A stretch of DNA of 34,370 nt from an uncultured Prevotellaceae bacterium (GCA_902774925.1 CACYKE010000043.1:1-34370); one strand, 5' to 3'; numbered from the stretch's first letter, positions 25,501-33,507 are shown. The notes: a model not told the origin generated them from the letters alone. Translations and numbers: made by a program.

Positions 25501-25809
25501 TTCACCCAGCTGGAGGTAGATGTCCTTGAAGACCTTCGGATTGAAACCGATATAGGTAACCGTGACAGTGTACGGACCACCATTACGCATACCTTGGATG
25601 TTAAAACGGCCATCAATGTTGGTGATAGCTGCATACTTGGTACCAGAGGGGTCGTGAACGGCTTGTACAGTAGCGCCGATAACCTCTTCCTTGGTATCCT
25701 CCATGGTTACTTTTCCGCTTAGGGCAGAATTCGTAATCTGTGCCATCATTGTCAACACACAGGTCAACATCATGGCGGTTAAAAACAGTTTTCTACGCAT
25801 ATTGATCAT
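22579..25809 (-). CDS. Oar-like TonB-dependent outer-membrane receptor
   Basis: 1076 residues. Signal peptide about 1-24 (RRKLFLTAMMLTCVLTMMAQ), with an alternative ATG at 25800 (MRRKLF). Residues ~28-115 form a carboxypeptidase regulatory-like beta domain (GKVTMEDTKEEVIGATVQA, then DGRFNIQGMRNGGPYTVTVT). The plug domain follows (about 135-235: ATTNINNRTIQELPTISRSI, GMSGRSANFTLDGANLNNNF, INAVTKSGTNTFKGTAYYY). The rest is the beta-barrel, ending LQIGVKYYFN with a terminal aromatic/Asn typical of outer-membrane barrels. The conserved WGFTLGGPIIKDKLFFFANV places it with Oar-type receptors rather than SusC. The ligand is unknown and there is no SusD partner adjacent. Confidence 0.9.
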   Translation of the reverse strand: MINMRRKLFLTAMMLTCVLTMMAQITNSALSGKVTMEDTKEEVIGATVQAVHDPSGTKYAAITNIDGRFNIQGMRNGGPYTVTVTYIGFNPKVFKDIYLQLGETYSLNVWLSENSTELAEVVVSGKASKFAGEKTGATTNINNRTIQELPTISRSIGDIAKLSPYYGGSNSFGGMSGRSANFTLDGANLNNNFGLNSNLPGGGNPVSMDAIDEVQVVVTPFDVRQSNFIGGGINAVTKSGTNTFKGTAYYYYSNEDMHGNRVDGVQNSEPNPDEEKTWGFTLGGPIIKDKLFFFANVERTETENIPTYWHPDATGEGANQKTYTSRTTVSDMEMISKFVMDKYGYDTGSATDYPGGITNNKYLARIDWNINQNHHLAVRFNHTNNTKYSPPSATSRGVGGLSQSCVGISSMAFANSFYKQENKVTTFSFDLNSRFGERASNQLLVTYSDIDDPRGSSSSMFPMIDIMKDGDPYMTLGYELFTYNNRVRNEILTVNDNFTYYLGSHKLMAGLSFEHQMALNNYMKQGSGYYRYASMQDFMDGAAPIGAALAYGYDGDMEPSSKVRFNQIGLYLQDDWNVTDRFKLNYGIRFDNITFNEDDLKFNKALYDLDFGGRHLDVGSWPKANIQISPRLGFTFDVFGDKILKVRGGTGLFAGRLPLVFFTNMPANSGMFQNLVIVKAGDSRLANLTGGVTADRDQLRELLNAPYSMDPNGIIPSEVAGVDRDFKMPQIWKSSLAIDYQLPVNFPLTVTGEFTYSKNINAVHLDNWNQKNPDETWARLPGADNRYLYPANKADWNYYTQYSNVCVLTNNHKGYGWTASLQLNAEPIKDLYISAAYTHTVNKEVTGMPGSNAGSAWSYMHTVNGPNVFDVKNSSFVTPDRIIANVSYKYGKEHFSLFYSGYSPAGYSYTYSNDINGDGLAYDLMYIPRDDSEIKFASETDRLAFWQFVEQDDYLKNHRGEYADAYGARAPWVHTFDFKYAHDFDVKIGSTKHKLQLIANIENIGNLLNSKWGVAKQIPGTSNYQFKLLSVANAADVKKGAEPIFRMNTDLTSTWDYNHSYGQCWRLQIGVKYYFN

Positions 25810-25829
25810 CTTTGTTTGTTATTTGCCTG

Positions 25830-25837
25830 CAAATTTA
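25830..25837 (-). promoter_or_regulatory. -7 box of the TonB receptor gene
   Basis: Minus strand TAAATTTG followed by CAGGC. It lies 20 nt upstream of the ATG at 25809. No clear -33 element. Confidence 0.5.
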
Positions 25838-25900
25838 AACATTTTTTTTGAAACATCACGCTTTTTAGCCTTATATTTCTCGCTTTCGCCGTTTTTTTTC

Positions 25901-27649
25901 TCAGACGTCCTTTTGACGCAGGCCCATACGGGCCTCCACAACGTTCACCACGTAGTCACCCAACTTCTCGCACTCATTGATGAGATCCATGTAGATCGTA
26001 CCTACGGCATACGTATATTCGCGGTTGTTCACATCCGTGATATTCTGCGTCTTCAACTGGTTGCGGTAGTTATTGATTTCGTTCTCGATATTGAACGTAC
26101 GGTTCACATCGAACGACTCCTTACGACCCTGCATCAGACGGTTCATCTGCGACAGCGACTGGTCCGTCAGTTCCATCATCTGGTGCAAATGGTCGTACTG
26201 CTTCTCAATGAAGTGGTCTTCCTTACCGTTATACTTACGCGAGATGGTACGAGCCATATTGAAGCAGGCGTCACCGATAGACTCCAATTCGCTGACCTCA
26301 CGCAACATAGCACGAATCTTACCCTTCGTGTCGTCCGAGAGGTGGGCATCACTGACGTTGTTCAGGTAGTTGGCTATCTCCAGCTCCATATTGTCCGAAA
26401 TACCTTCATATTTCTCGATACGCGTGTACAGCTTGTTGAAGTCGCCAGCCTGATTGTCTTTCTTGCTGTTTGAACTCGACGACAGCGTCAGCAGTTCCCT
26501 CACCATGCCGAACATACGCTGCATACGCTCGGAGAACGACTGTATCTCCTTCTGAGCCTCGAGCACCGAAAGTTCTGGAGTCTTCATGAATCCAGCAGTA
26601 ATGAAGTGCAGACGGAAATCCTCCTCCTCGTCCACCTTCTTGGGCTTGATGACCCAGCACACGAATTTCTCTATCTGCGGGATAAACCATATCAGGATAA
26701 AGGTATTCACCACGTTGAACGACGTATGGAAAGCAGCCAGCACAAAGCTCAGCTTCGCGGCATTGGCCAGGAAAGCCTTAGCGCCAACAACCTCCTTCGT
26801 CATCATCACGTCGTAGCCGACCCATCCGCATACCATGTCGATGAAAGGACGGAACACAAACAATATCCAGATGACGCCGAACACATTGAAAAACATGTGA
26901 GCCAAGGCTGCCCGGCGTGCCTGCGTATTCGCCGACATTGCCGCCAAGTTCGACGTCACCGTAGTACCGATATTCTCACCCATCACCAGCGCAATACCCT
27001 GATAGATGGGCAGCGCGCCACTGGAGCACAGAATCATCGTGATAGCCATCACTGCTGCCGACGACTGTACACAGAACGTCAGGATGCCACCCAACAACAG
27101 GAATAACAGCGTCGTCAAGAACGAATTCGGGTCGAACGAGGCAAAGAAATCCAGCAGTGCCTGGTTCTCGCCCAGATTCATGTCCTGTCCCGTCTTACGC
27201 AGAATAGCCAGGGCAAATATCAGGAATGCCAGACCAAACAGGAAGTCTCCGATGTAGCGGTACTTCTTCTGGTAAATCAGGATGATACCCACAAAGAATG
27301 CCGGAAACGACAGGTTGCTCACGTCGAACGACATACCTGCAGACATAATCCATGCCGTCAGCGTCGTACCGATATTCGCACCCATAATCACCGAGATGGC
27401 CTGTGCCAGCGTCAGCAATCCAGCGTTTACAAACGAGACGGTCATCACCGTCGTAGCTGTTGAGGATTGTACCGAAGCCGTCACCAACGTACCCGTCAGC
27501 ATACCCGTAAAGCGGTTGGTGGTCATAGCTCCCAAGACGTGTCGCAACTGCGGACCCGCCATCTTTTGCAGCGCCTCACTCATGGTTTTCATACCGAACA
27601 TCAACAGAGCGAGAGAGCCCAAAAGCGTAAATATTACCCAGATTGACAT
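25901..27649 (-). CDS. Na/Pi cotransporter family protein with PhoU-like C-terminal domain
   Basis: 582 residues. The N-terminal ~330 hold the PNaS-type transporter with two inverted repeats marked by QSS motifs: SVQSSTATTVMTVSFVNAGL and FCVQSSAAVMAITMILCSSG. Helices such as LLFLLLGGILTF and AAFHTSFNVVNTFILIWFIP are visible. Residues ~350-582 form a helical PhoU-like cytoplasmic domain (ELESIGDACFNMARTI, YMDLINECEKLGDYVVNVVE). Family members import phosphate with sodium, but several YjbB/NptA-like ones export phosphate or work on other solutes, so direction is not certain. No pst/pho genes are nearby. It diverges from the nucleoside kinase gene and follows the TonB receptor promoter region. 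Confidence 0.9.
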   Translation of the reverse strand: MSIWVIFTLLGSLALLMFGMKTMSEALQKMAGPQLRHVLGAMTTNRFTGMLTGTLVTASVQSSTATTVMTVSFVNAGLLTLAQAISVIMGANIGTTLTAWIMSAGMSFDVSNLSFPAFFVGIILIYQKKYRYIGDFLFGLAFLIFALAILRKTGQDMNLGENQALLDFFASFDPNSFLTTLLFLLLGGILTFCVQSSAAVMAITMILCSSGALPIYQGIALVMGENIGTTVTSNLAAMSANTQARRAALAHMFFNVFGVIWILFVFRPFIDMVCGWVGYDVMMTKEVVGAKAFLANAAKLSFVLAAFHTSFNVVNTFILIWFIPQIEKFVCWVIKPKKVDEEEDFRLHFITAGFMKTPELSVLEAQKEIQSFSERMQRMFGMVRELLTLSSSSNSKKDNQAGDFNKLYTRIEKYEGISDNMELEIANYLNNVSDAHLSDDTKGKIRAMLREVSELESIGDACFNMARTISRKYNGKEDHFIEKQYDHLHQMMELTDQSLSQMNRLMQGRKESFDVNRTFNIENEINNYRNQLKTQNITDVNNREYTYAVGTIYMDLINECEKLGDYVVNVVEARMGLRQKDV

Positions 27650-27672
27650 AAGAATTATTTTAATTTCGGCTA

Positions 27673-27680
27673 CAAAAATA
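27673..27680 (-). promoter_or_regulatory. -7 box of the Na/Pi cotransporter gene
   Basis: Minus strand TATTTTTG, followed by TAGCC, 23 nt upstream of the ATG at 27649. A TTG lies 22 nt before it. Confidence 0.5.
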
Positions 27681-27723
27681 CAAAATATTTATTAAAAACC
27701 CTCAATATTTCGGATTTTTTTTC

Positions 27724-27731
27724 TATTTTTG
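27724..27731 (+). promoter_or_regulatory. -7 box of the nucleoside kinase gene
   Basis: TATTTTTG followed by CACC. It puts the start site near 27738. This argues for the ATG at 27761 and against the in-frame TTG at 27740. Confidence 0.55.
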
Positions 27732-27760
27732 CACCATTATTGAAAACAAAGACTGTAAAT

Positions 27761-29437
27761 ATGGAAAAAACTGTTAAGATTCATGTCCGAAATAACGACA
27801 CCGCCATCGAGGTGCCGATGGGGTCACAACTCGAAGAAGCCTACAGGCTGTCTGGTCTCAAAATGACGTATGGACCCATCTCCGCACGGGTAAATAACAA
27901 GGTAGAAGGCATGCACTACCGCGTCTACCGCCAAAGGGAGGTGGAATTCCTCGACATCACGTCGCCCACAGGACTGCGAGCATACACGCGCACCTTGTTC
28001 TTCATTCTTTGCAAGGCGGCCCACGAACTGTTCGACGAACCGGACGGGAAACCCTGTAAAGTTCGCATCGACATCCCCATCAGCAACGGCTATTATGTCG
28101 ACCTCCATCTGAGCCGTCCCGTGACGCCCGACGACGCCAACGCCCTGCGCCAAAAGATGCAGGACATCATCGACGCCGCCATTCCCATCCACCGTTTCGA
28201 GTGCACCACCGAGGAGGCCATCGAGATGTTCACCAAGTCGGAATCGTTGTCGAAGGTCAAGCTGCTAAAGAGCACTGGACGCCTCTACACCACCTATTAC
28301 GACATCGACGGCTATCAGGACTACTACTACGGCTCGCTGCTCACCAACACATCGCAGATCTACCTCTTCGGACTGGAATACTATTTCGACGGTCTGCTGC
28401 TGCGCATCCCCGACAGCAACGAACCTTCCAAGCTCGGAGCCTTCATCCGTCAGGACAAGATGTTTGGCATCTTCAAGGAGCACCACCAGTGGCAGGACAT
28501 CATGAACCTGCGGAATGTCGGCGACCTGAACGAGGTCATCGATAGTGGTCACTCGTCGCACCTCATTCAGGTGTCAGAAGCCCTGCAGGAGAAGAAAATT
28601 GCGCAGATTGCCGACGAGATAGCCAAGAACAAAAGCATCAAGATGGTGCTCATTGCCGGACCGTCGTCCAGCGGTAAAACCACGACATGCAAACGTCTTA
28701 GCGTACAACTGGCCGTCAACGGCATCATACCCATCGGCATCTCGCTGGACGACTATTTCCTCGACCGCGACCAGACACCGCGCGACGCCTCTGGCGACTA
28801 CGACTTCGAACATTTGCATGCCTTGAACATACCGCTGCTCAACGAGCAGATGAACGCCCTGTTACGCGGCGAGGAGATAGAGTTGCCGCGCTATAACTTT
28901 CAGCAAGGCAAGAGCGAATGGAGCGGCAAAAAACTGCAGTTGAAAGGCAAGGAGGTGCTCGTCGTAGAAGGCATCCATGCCCTCAATCCGGAACTCACCG
29001 CACAGATTCCTGACGAACAAATCTTCCGCGTCTATGCCTCCGCGCTGACCACCATCCTGCTCGACTCCCACAACTACATCCCCACCACCGACAACCGACT
29101 GCTACGCCGCATCATCCGCGACAACAAATACCGCGGCGTCAACGCCCGCGAGACCATCCGCCGATGGCCCTCCGTGCGTGCCGGTGAAAACAAATGGATA
29201 TTCCCCTTCCAGGAGAATGCCGACGCCATGTTCAACTCAGCCATGCTCTTCGAGCTTGCTGTCATCAAGCGCCAGGCAGAACCACTGCTCGAACAGGTGC
29301 CCGAAAACTGCCCCGAATATGCTGAGGCCTACCGCCTGCGTAAGTTCCTGGCTTACATCCATCCCATCCCCGAGGACCAGATTCCGCCCACCTCACTCCT
29401 CCGCGAATTCCTCGGCGGCTCATCCTTCGAATACTAA
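27761..29437 (+). CDS. TGS-domain nucleoside (uridine) kinase-like protein
   Basis: 558 residues from the ATG at 27761. The N-terminal ~60 residues are TGS-like (KTVKIHVRNNDTAIEVPMGS), followed by a region resembling the threonyl-tRNA synthetase second additional domain (about 65-230). The C-terminal half is a uridine-kinase/PRK-type P-loop kinase: Walker A GPSSSGKTTT from residue 300, ISLDDYFLDRDQTPRD with catalytic Asp residues, FEHLHALNIPLLNEQ, and VEGIHALNP. This architecture is common in Bacteroidetes and Firmicutes and is usually annotated 'nucleoside kinase'. It likely phosphorylates uridine/cytidine, but the job of the synthetase-like N-terminus is unknown. It diverges from the Na/Pi gene; upp in the same window also serves uracil salvage. 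Confidence 0.88.
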   Translation: MEKTVKIHVRNNDTAIEVPMGSQLEEAYRLSGLKMTYGPISARVNNKVEGMHYRVYRQREVEFLDITSPTGLRAYTRTLFFILCKAAHELFDEPDGKPCKVRIDIPISNGYYVDLHLSRPVTPDDANALRQKMQDIIDAAIPIHRFECTTEEAIEMFTKSESLSKVKLLKSTGRLYTTYYDIDGYQDYYYGSLLTNTSQIYLFGLEYYFDGLLLRIPDSNEPSKLGAFIRQDKMFGIFKEHHQWQDIMNLRNVGDLNEVIDSGHSSHLIQVSEALQEKKIAQIADEIAKNKSIKMVLIAGPSSSGKTTTCKRLSVQLAVNGIIPIGISLDDYFLDRDQTPRDASGDYDFEHLHALNIPLLNEQMNALLRGEEIELPRYNFQQGKSEWSGKKLQLKGKEVLVVEGIHALNPELTAQIPDEQIFRVYASALTTILLDSHNYIPTTDNRLLRRIIRDNKYRGVNARETIRRWPSVRAGENKWIFPFQENADAMFNSAMLFELAVIKRQAEPLLEQVPENCPEYAEAYRLRKFLAYIHPIPEDQIPPTSLLREFLGGSSFEY

Positions 29438-29547
29438 CACTACAATCATAAAAAACAATGGGGACGGCACTTTCTGGGTTCACTTCACACTAACACTGTC
29501 CCCATTATTATAGTCGTTCCTTCGATGCTTATTCTCTCTTCAACCTA

Positions 29548-29664
29548 TTGTTGTCCGGTTGGCATTCAGTTATTTTCCTGTTTCTGTTCACTTGTTATCC
29601 GTTATAATACCGGACAACAACCGGACAACAAGCGGACAACAACTGGACAAGAACTGGACAAGAA
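29548..29664. repeat. Five tandem 11-bp repeats with an upstream inverted copy
   Basis: Units CCGGACAACAA (29610-29620, 29621-29631), GCGGACAACAA (29632-29642), CTGGACAAGAA (29643-29653, 29654-29664). The exact complement of the first unit, TTGTTGTCCGG, lies at 29548-29558, so the array can fold into a hairpin. The period is close to one helical turn. Confidence 0.85.
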
Positions 29665-29771
29665 TAGGCGCAACCTCATTGAAGGATCTTAGTTACTTGG
29701 GGGGAATAACGAAAAACTGTTTTACTACCCTTCAGGCTAAACTAAGGGTATAATTCAGACTAAGTGATTGT

Positions 29772-29820
29772 ATAAAAATGCAGTTTTAGGTGATTTTGGG
29801 GGCTTTGAATGCATTTTTAT
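29772..29820. repeat. 11-bp inverted repeat upstream of the korA promoter
   Basis: ATAAAAATGCA (29772-29782) and its exact complement TGCATTTTTAT (29810-29820) are separated by 27 nt. The right arm ends 9 nt before the -33 box at 29830. It could be an operator for a dimeric regulator or a hairpin. Confidence 0.6.
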
Positions 29821-29829
29821 TGCATTTTG

Positions 29830-29861
29830 TTTGGCTATTACGCAAATTTATACTACCTTTG
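29830..29861 (+). promoter_or_regulatory. Promoter of korA-korB
   Basis: TTTG (29830-29833), 20-nt spacer, TACCTTTG (29854-29861) followed by CACG. It gives a leader of about 35 nt before the ATG at 29904 and rules out the longer frame from 29790. Confidence 0.8.
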
Positions 29862-29903
29862 CACGCTGTTAGCGAAATAGATACTTATACATTATATATT
29901 ATT

Positions 29904-31748
29904 ATGGCTGAATTAGAAGTAAAAGAACTGGACCAAGTGGTTGTCCGCTTTTCTGGTGACTCCGGCGACGGTATGCAGTTGGCTGGAAACATCTTTTCTA
30001 CGGTTAGTGCCACCGTTGGTAACGGCATTTCCACATTCCCCGACTATCCCGCCGACATCCGCGCCCCGCAAGGTTCGCTGACAGGTGTGAGCGGTTTTCA
30101 GGTACACATCGGTGCCGGCAAGGTGTACACCCCTGGCGACAAGTGTGACGTACTGGTTGCTATGAATGCTGCTGCGCTGAAGACGCAGCTGAAGTATTCG
30201 AAGCCCCAGGCTACGATTATCATCGACACCGACTCCTTCGGTCCGAAGGACTTGGAGAAGGCGCAGTTTAAGAGCGAGGACTATCTGGGCGAGATGGGCA
30301 TCGACCCCGACCGCGTGATTCAGTGCCCGCTGACAACGATGGTGAAGGACTGTCTGGCCGACACCGGTATGGACAACAAGGCGATGCTGAAGTGTCGCAA
30401 CATGTTTGCACTGGGTCTGGTGTGCTGGCTGTTCGACCGCGACCTGGAACTGGTGAACAACTTCCTGCGTGAGAAATTCGCCAAGAAGCCCGCTATTGCC
30501 GAGAACAATATCAAGGTAGTGCAGGCCGGTTACGACTACGGTCACAACACGCACTCGAGTGCAGTGAACGTCTATCGCATCGAATCGAAGGAGAAGGTGC
30601 CCGGACGTTATATGGACATCACAGGTAACAAGGCAACGGCCTACGGTCTGATTGCCGCCGCTGAGAAGGCAGGCCTGCGCCTGTATCTGGGCAGTTACCC
30701 CATCACGCCTGCTACAGACATCCTGCACGAACTGTCGAAGCATAAGTCGTGTGGCGTCATTACCGTACAGTGTGAGGATGAGATTGCAGGTTGTTCGTCA
30801 GCGTTAGGAGCTTCGTTTGCAGGCGCCTTGGCAGCTACCTCTACATCCGGTCCTGGTATCTGTCTGAAGAGTGAGGCCATGAACCTCGCTGTCATCATGG
30901 AGTTGCCGCTGGTGGTTATCGACGTACAGCGCGGTGGTCCTGCCACTGGTCTACCCACGAAATCGGAACAGACTGACCTGCTGCAGGCATTGTTCGGAAG
31001 AAACGGTGAGAGTCCGATGCCCGTGATGGCTGCTCTGAGTCCTACCGACTGTTTCGACGCCGTCTATCAGGCTGCAAAGATGGCCTTGGAGCACATGACG
31101 CCCGTCATCCTGTTGACGGATGCCTATGTCGCCAACGGTTCCGGTGCTTTCCGTCTGCCTGACATCAACAAGCTGGACGCTATCAATCCTCCCTATGTTC
31201 CTGAGGAGCTGAAGGGCAAATGGGCACCCTATATGCGTGCCGAGAACGGTACCCGCTACTGGGCTGTGCCTGGTCGTGAGGGTTTCGAGCATATCCTCGG
31301 CGGACTGGAGAAGGACTCTGTGACGGGTGCCATCTCCACCAATCCTGAGAACCACGACCTGATGACGCGCTTACGTCAGCAGAAGATTGACAATATCCAG
31401 GTACCAGACCTTGAGGTAGAGGGTGACGTGGACGATGCCGAGCTGCTCGTCGTTGGTTTCGGTTCTACCTACGGTCATCTGCACTCAGCTATGGACGAGC
31501 TCCGTATCAAGGGCAAGAAGGTGGCTCAGGCTCAGTTCAAGTACCTGAACCCGCTGCCCAAGAACGCTGCCGCCGTACTGTCGAAGTACAAGAAGGTGGT
31601 GGTGGCCGAACAGAACATGGGTCAGCTGGCTGCCTACCTGCGCATGAAGGTTGACGGCTTCGTGCCCTACCAGTTCAATCAGGTCAAGGGCCAACCGTTC
31701 GTGGTGGAAGAGTTAGTCAACGCATTCGAGGACATTTTAAAGAAGTAA
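29904..31748 (+). CDS. korA: 2-oxoglutarate:ferredoxin oxidoreductase subunit alpha (fused gamma-alpha)
   Basis: 614 residues from the ATG at 29904. Residues ~10-190 are the gamma domain (VVRFSGDSGDGMQLAGNIFS opens it; TFPDYPADIRAPQGSLTGVS). Residues ~210-600 are the alpha domain with the thiamine-pyrophosphate pyrimidine-binding region (LYLGSYPITPATDILHELSK, CEDEIAGCSSALGASFAGA, SGPGICLKSEAMNLAVIMEL, DVQRGGPATGLPTKSEQTDL). With KorB it converts 2-oxoglutarate and CoA to succinyl-CoA, CO2 and reduced ferredoxin, or runs in reverse for reductive carboxylation in anaerobes. korB starts 6 nt after its stop. No separate ferredoxin-type delta subunit gene is present. Confidence 0.93.
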   Translation: MAELEVKELDQVVVRFSGDSGDGMQLAGNIFSTVSATVGNGISTFPDYPADIRAPQGSLTGVSGFQVHIGAGKVYTPGDKCDVLVAMNAAALKTQLKYSKPQATIIIDTDSFGPKDLEKAQFKSEDYLGEMGIDPDRVIQCPLTTMVKDCLADTGMDNKAMLKCRNMFALGLVCWLFDRDLELVNNFLREKFAKKPAIAENNIKVVQAGYDYGHNTHSSAVNVYRIESKEKVPGRYMDITGNKATAYGLIAAAEKAGLRLYLGSYPITPATDILHELSKHKSCGVITVQCEDEIAGCSSALGASFAGALAATSTSGPGICLKSEAMNLAVIMELPLVVIDVQRGGPATGLPTKSEQTDLLQALFGRNGESPMPVMAALSPTDCFDAVYQAAKMALEHMTPVILLTDAYVANGSGAFRLPDINKLDAINPPYVPEELKGKWAPYMRAENGTRYWAVPGREGFEHILGGLEKDSVTGAISTNPENHDLMTRLRQQKIDNIQVPDLEVEGDVDDAELLVVGFGSTYGHLHSAMDELRIKGKKVAQAQFKYLNPLPKNAAAVLSKYKKVVVAEQNMGQLAAYLRMKVDGFVPYQFNQVKGQPFVVEELVNAFEDILKK

Positions 31749-31754
31749 AGAGTT

Positions 31755-32759
31755 ATGGAATATACAGCACAAGATTATAAGAAAGGACAACCGCGTTGGT
31801 GTCCGGGATGTGGCGACCACTTCTTCCTTGCCTCGCTCCATAAGGCTATGGCAGAGATTGGTGTGGCACCCAAAGATATCGCAGTGATTTCAGGTATCGG
31901 CTGTTCGAGCCGTCTGCCCCACTATATGGCCACCTACGGCATGAACACCATTCACGGCCGTGCAGCCGCCATTGCCACTGGTGCGAAGGTGGCTAATCCA
32001 AACCTGACCGTATGGCAAGTGAGCGGCGACGGTGACGGACTGGCTATCGGTGGTAACCACTTCATTCATGCCAACCGCAGGAACATCGACTTGAACATGA
32101 TTCTGCTGAACAACCGCATCTACGGTCTGACGAAGGGCCAGTACTCCCCCACCTCACCCCGTGGCTTCGTGTCGAAGTCGAGCCCTTACGGCACGGTAGA
32201 GGACCCGTTCCGCCCCGCAGAACTCTGCTTCGGTGCTCGCGGACATTTCTTTGCCCGTTGCGTGGCAACAGATGCGAAGGGAACCGTTGAGGTACTGAAG
32301 GCTGCTTACCAGCACAAGGGTGCCTCGGTGACGGAGGTGTTGCAGAACTGCGTCATCTTCAACGACGGCTGTCATGAGGCTGTCTATAACAACGAGGGCC
32401 GTAAGAAGAACGCCATCTACGTACGTCACGGCGAGAAACTCGTGTTCGGCGAGAACAACGAGTTCGGACTAGTACAGCAGGGTTTTGGTCTGAAGGTCGT
32501 CGAGATTGGCAAGGACGGCTATACGCTGGACGACGTACTCGTGCACGATGCCCACTGCGAGGACAACACCCTGCAGCTGAAGCTCGCGCTGATGGGTAAC
32601 GGCGACGGTTTCCCCATCGCCCTCGGTGTCATCCGCGACGTAGATGCTCCTACGTACAACGACGCTGTACATGCCCAGTTGGCAGAGGTCAGTGCTCAGA
32701 AGAAGTACCACAACTTCACTGAACTTCTAGAGACTAACGACACTTGGGAAGTGAAATAA
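31755..32759 (+). CDS. korB: 2-oxoglutarate:ferredoxin oxidoreductase subunit beta
   Basis: 334 residues, the standard size. It carries the cofactor-binding elements of the family: RWCPGCGDHFFLASLHKAM (Cys-x2-Cys near residue 17), SGIGCSSRLPHYM, and the TPP/Mg motif GDGDGLAIGGNHFIHANRRN with MILLNNRIYGLTKGQYSPTS. It binds thiamine pyrophosphate and the 4Fe-4S cluster and completes the KorAB enzyme. It starts 6 nt after korA, so the pair is clearly cotranscribed. A bidirectional terminator follows 1 nt after the stop. Confidence 0.93.
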   Translation: MEYTAQDYKKGQPRWCPGCGDHFFLASLHKAMAEIGVAPKDIAVISGIGCSSRLPHYMATYGMNTIHGRAAAIATGAKVANPNLTVWQVSGDGDGLAIGGNHFIHANRRNIDLNMILLNNRIYGLTKGQYSPTSPRGFVSKSSPYGTVEDPFRPAELCFGARGHFFARCVATDAKGTVEVLKAAYQHKGASVTEVLQNCVIFNDGCHEAVYNNEGRKKNAIYVRHGEKLVFGENNEFGLVQQGFGLKVVEIGKDGYTLDDVLVHDAHCEDNTLQLKLALMGNGDGFPIALGVIRDVDAPTYNDAVHAQLAEVSAQKKYHNFTELLETNDTWEVK

Positions 32760-32760
32760 C

Positions 32761-32788
32761 AAAAATCCCCGCCGTGGCGGGGATTTTT
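32761..32788. terminator. Bidirectional terminator between korB and upp
   Basis: A 13-bp perfect stem AAAAATCCCCGCC/GGCGGGGATTTTT with GT loop is followed by T-runs in both directions. It starts 1 nt after the korB stop and directly abuts the upp stop, so it serves both genes. Confidence 0.92.
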
Positions 32789-33484
32789 TTATTTACTATG
32801 TTTTTCGGCTATCTTGCGGAAACTCTGCAGCTTCTCACCGTAGCAAAGGTCGCCACAGTCGCCGAAGCCAGGAACGATATATTTGTGTTCGTTCATGCCC
32901 TGATCGACGGCAGCACACCAGATGGTAGAACCCTCAGGCAATGCTTCCTTTACCACTTCGATACCCTCTGGAGCGGCAATGACGCAACAGAGGTGAATCT
33001 TCTTGGGTTTGCCCGTCTGCAATAGCGATTCGATAGCTGCAGCAAGACTGCCGCCAGTGGCCAGCATGGGGTCGACAATGAGTAACGTCTTGTTTTTGAC
33101 GCTCTGCGTGGCGATATACTCCGTGTGGATACCCACTTCGGTATGTTCGCGGTTGATGTACATACGGAAAGCCGAAACGAAACCATTGTCAGCCTTGTCG
33201 AACACGTTGAGGAAACCTTCGTGGAACGGCAGTCCAGCACGCAACACGGTGGCAATAACCATATCGTCCTTAGGCAGGGGAATGTCGATGGTGCCCAAAG
33301 GAGTCGTAACGGTCTTGGGTTTATACTCCAGCGTCTTCGACAGTTCGTAGGCCATCATCTCGCCGATTCGTTTGATGTTGTGACGGAACAGCAGACGGTT
33401 TTTCTGCGTATTCTTGTCACGCAACTCCGACATATACTGGTTGATAATCGAGTTGCTTTTGCTAAAATCAATGACTTCCATCAT
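32789..33484 (-). CDS. upp: Uracil phosphoribosyltransferase
   Basis: 231 residues. The PRPP-binding motif VDPMLATGGSL (137-147) is clear, with ATVLRAGLPFHEG (78-90) and the C-terminal uracil-binding region GDCGDLCYGE. It makes UMP from uracil and PRPP. The N-terminus carries a ~15-residue extension (MMEVIDFSKSNSI) typical of Bacteroidetes Upp. The start could be either Met (33484 or 33481). A -7 box lies at 33515-33508. Convergent with korB. Confidence 0.93.
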   Translation of the reverse strand: MMEVIDFSKSNSIINQYMSELRDKNTQKNRLLFRHNIKRIGEMMAYELSKTLEYKPKTVTTPLGTIDIPLPKDDMVIATVLRAGLPFHEGFLNVFDKADNGFVSAFRMYINREHTEVGIHTEYIATQSVKNKTLLIVDPMLATGGSLAAAIESLLQTGKPKKIHLCCVIAAPEGIEVVKEALPEGSTIWCAAVDQGMNEHKYIVPGFGDCGDLCYGEKLQSFRKIAEKHSK

Positions 33485-33507
33485 ATTACTGCTTTAAGTT
33501 TTGGGGA

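Larger units (their letters stand above)
29438..29829. other. Repeat- and hairpin-rich spacer between kinase and korA
   Basis: No convincing gene. Contents in order: a weak inverted repeat, AATGGGGAC/GTCCCCATT (29457-29465, 29498-29506), that may end the kinase transcript; an inverted copy of an 11-mer at 29548-29558; five tandem 11-bp units (29610-29664); a 7-bp hairpin, TACCCTT/AAGGGTA (29726-29750); and an 11-bp inverted repeat (29772-29820) just before the korA promoter. Confidence 0.6.

Noticed and set aside
22579-25809. SusC partner for the SusD-like protein
   Set aside because: The receptor is Oar-like, about 20 kb away, and transcribed from its own promoter with no SusD gene beside it.
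27740-27760. TTG start for the nucleoside kinase
   Set aside because: The -7 box at 27724-27731 would leave almost no leader; the ATG at 27761 begins with the expected TGS sequence.
29790-29903. Longer korA frame from 29790
   Set aside because: It spans the consensus korA promoter, and family members begin near MAELEVKELD.
29913-30743. 276-codon minus-strand frame opposite korA
   Set aside because: Antisense shadow of a conserved, codon-biased gene; the translation is His/Val/Gln-rich with no recognisable domain.
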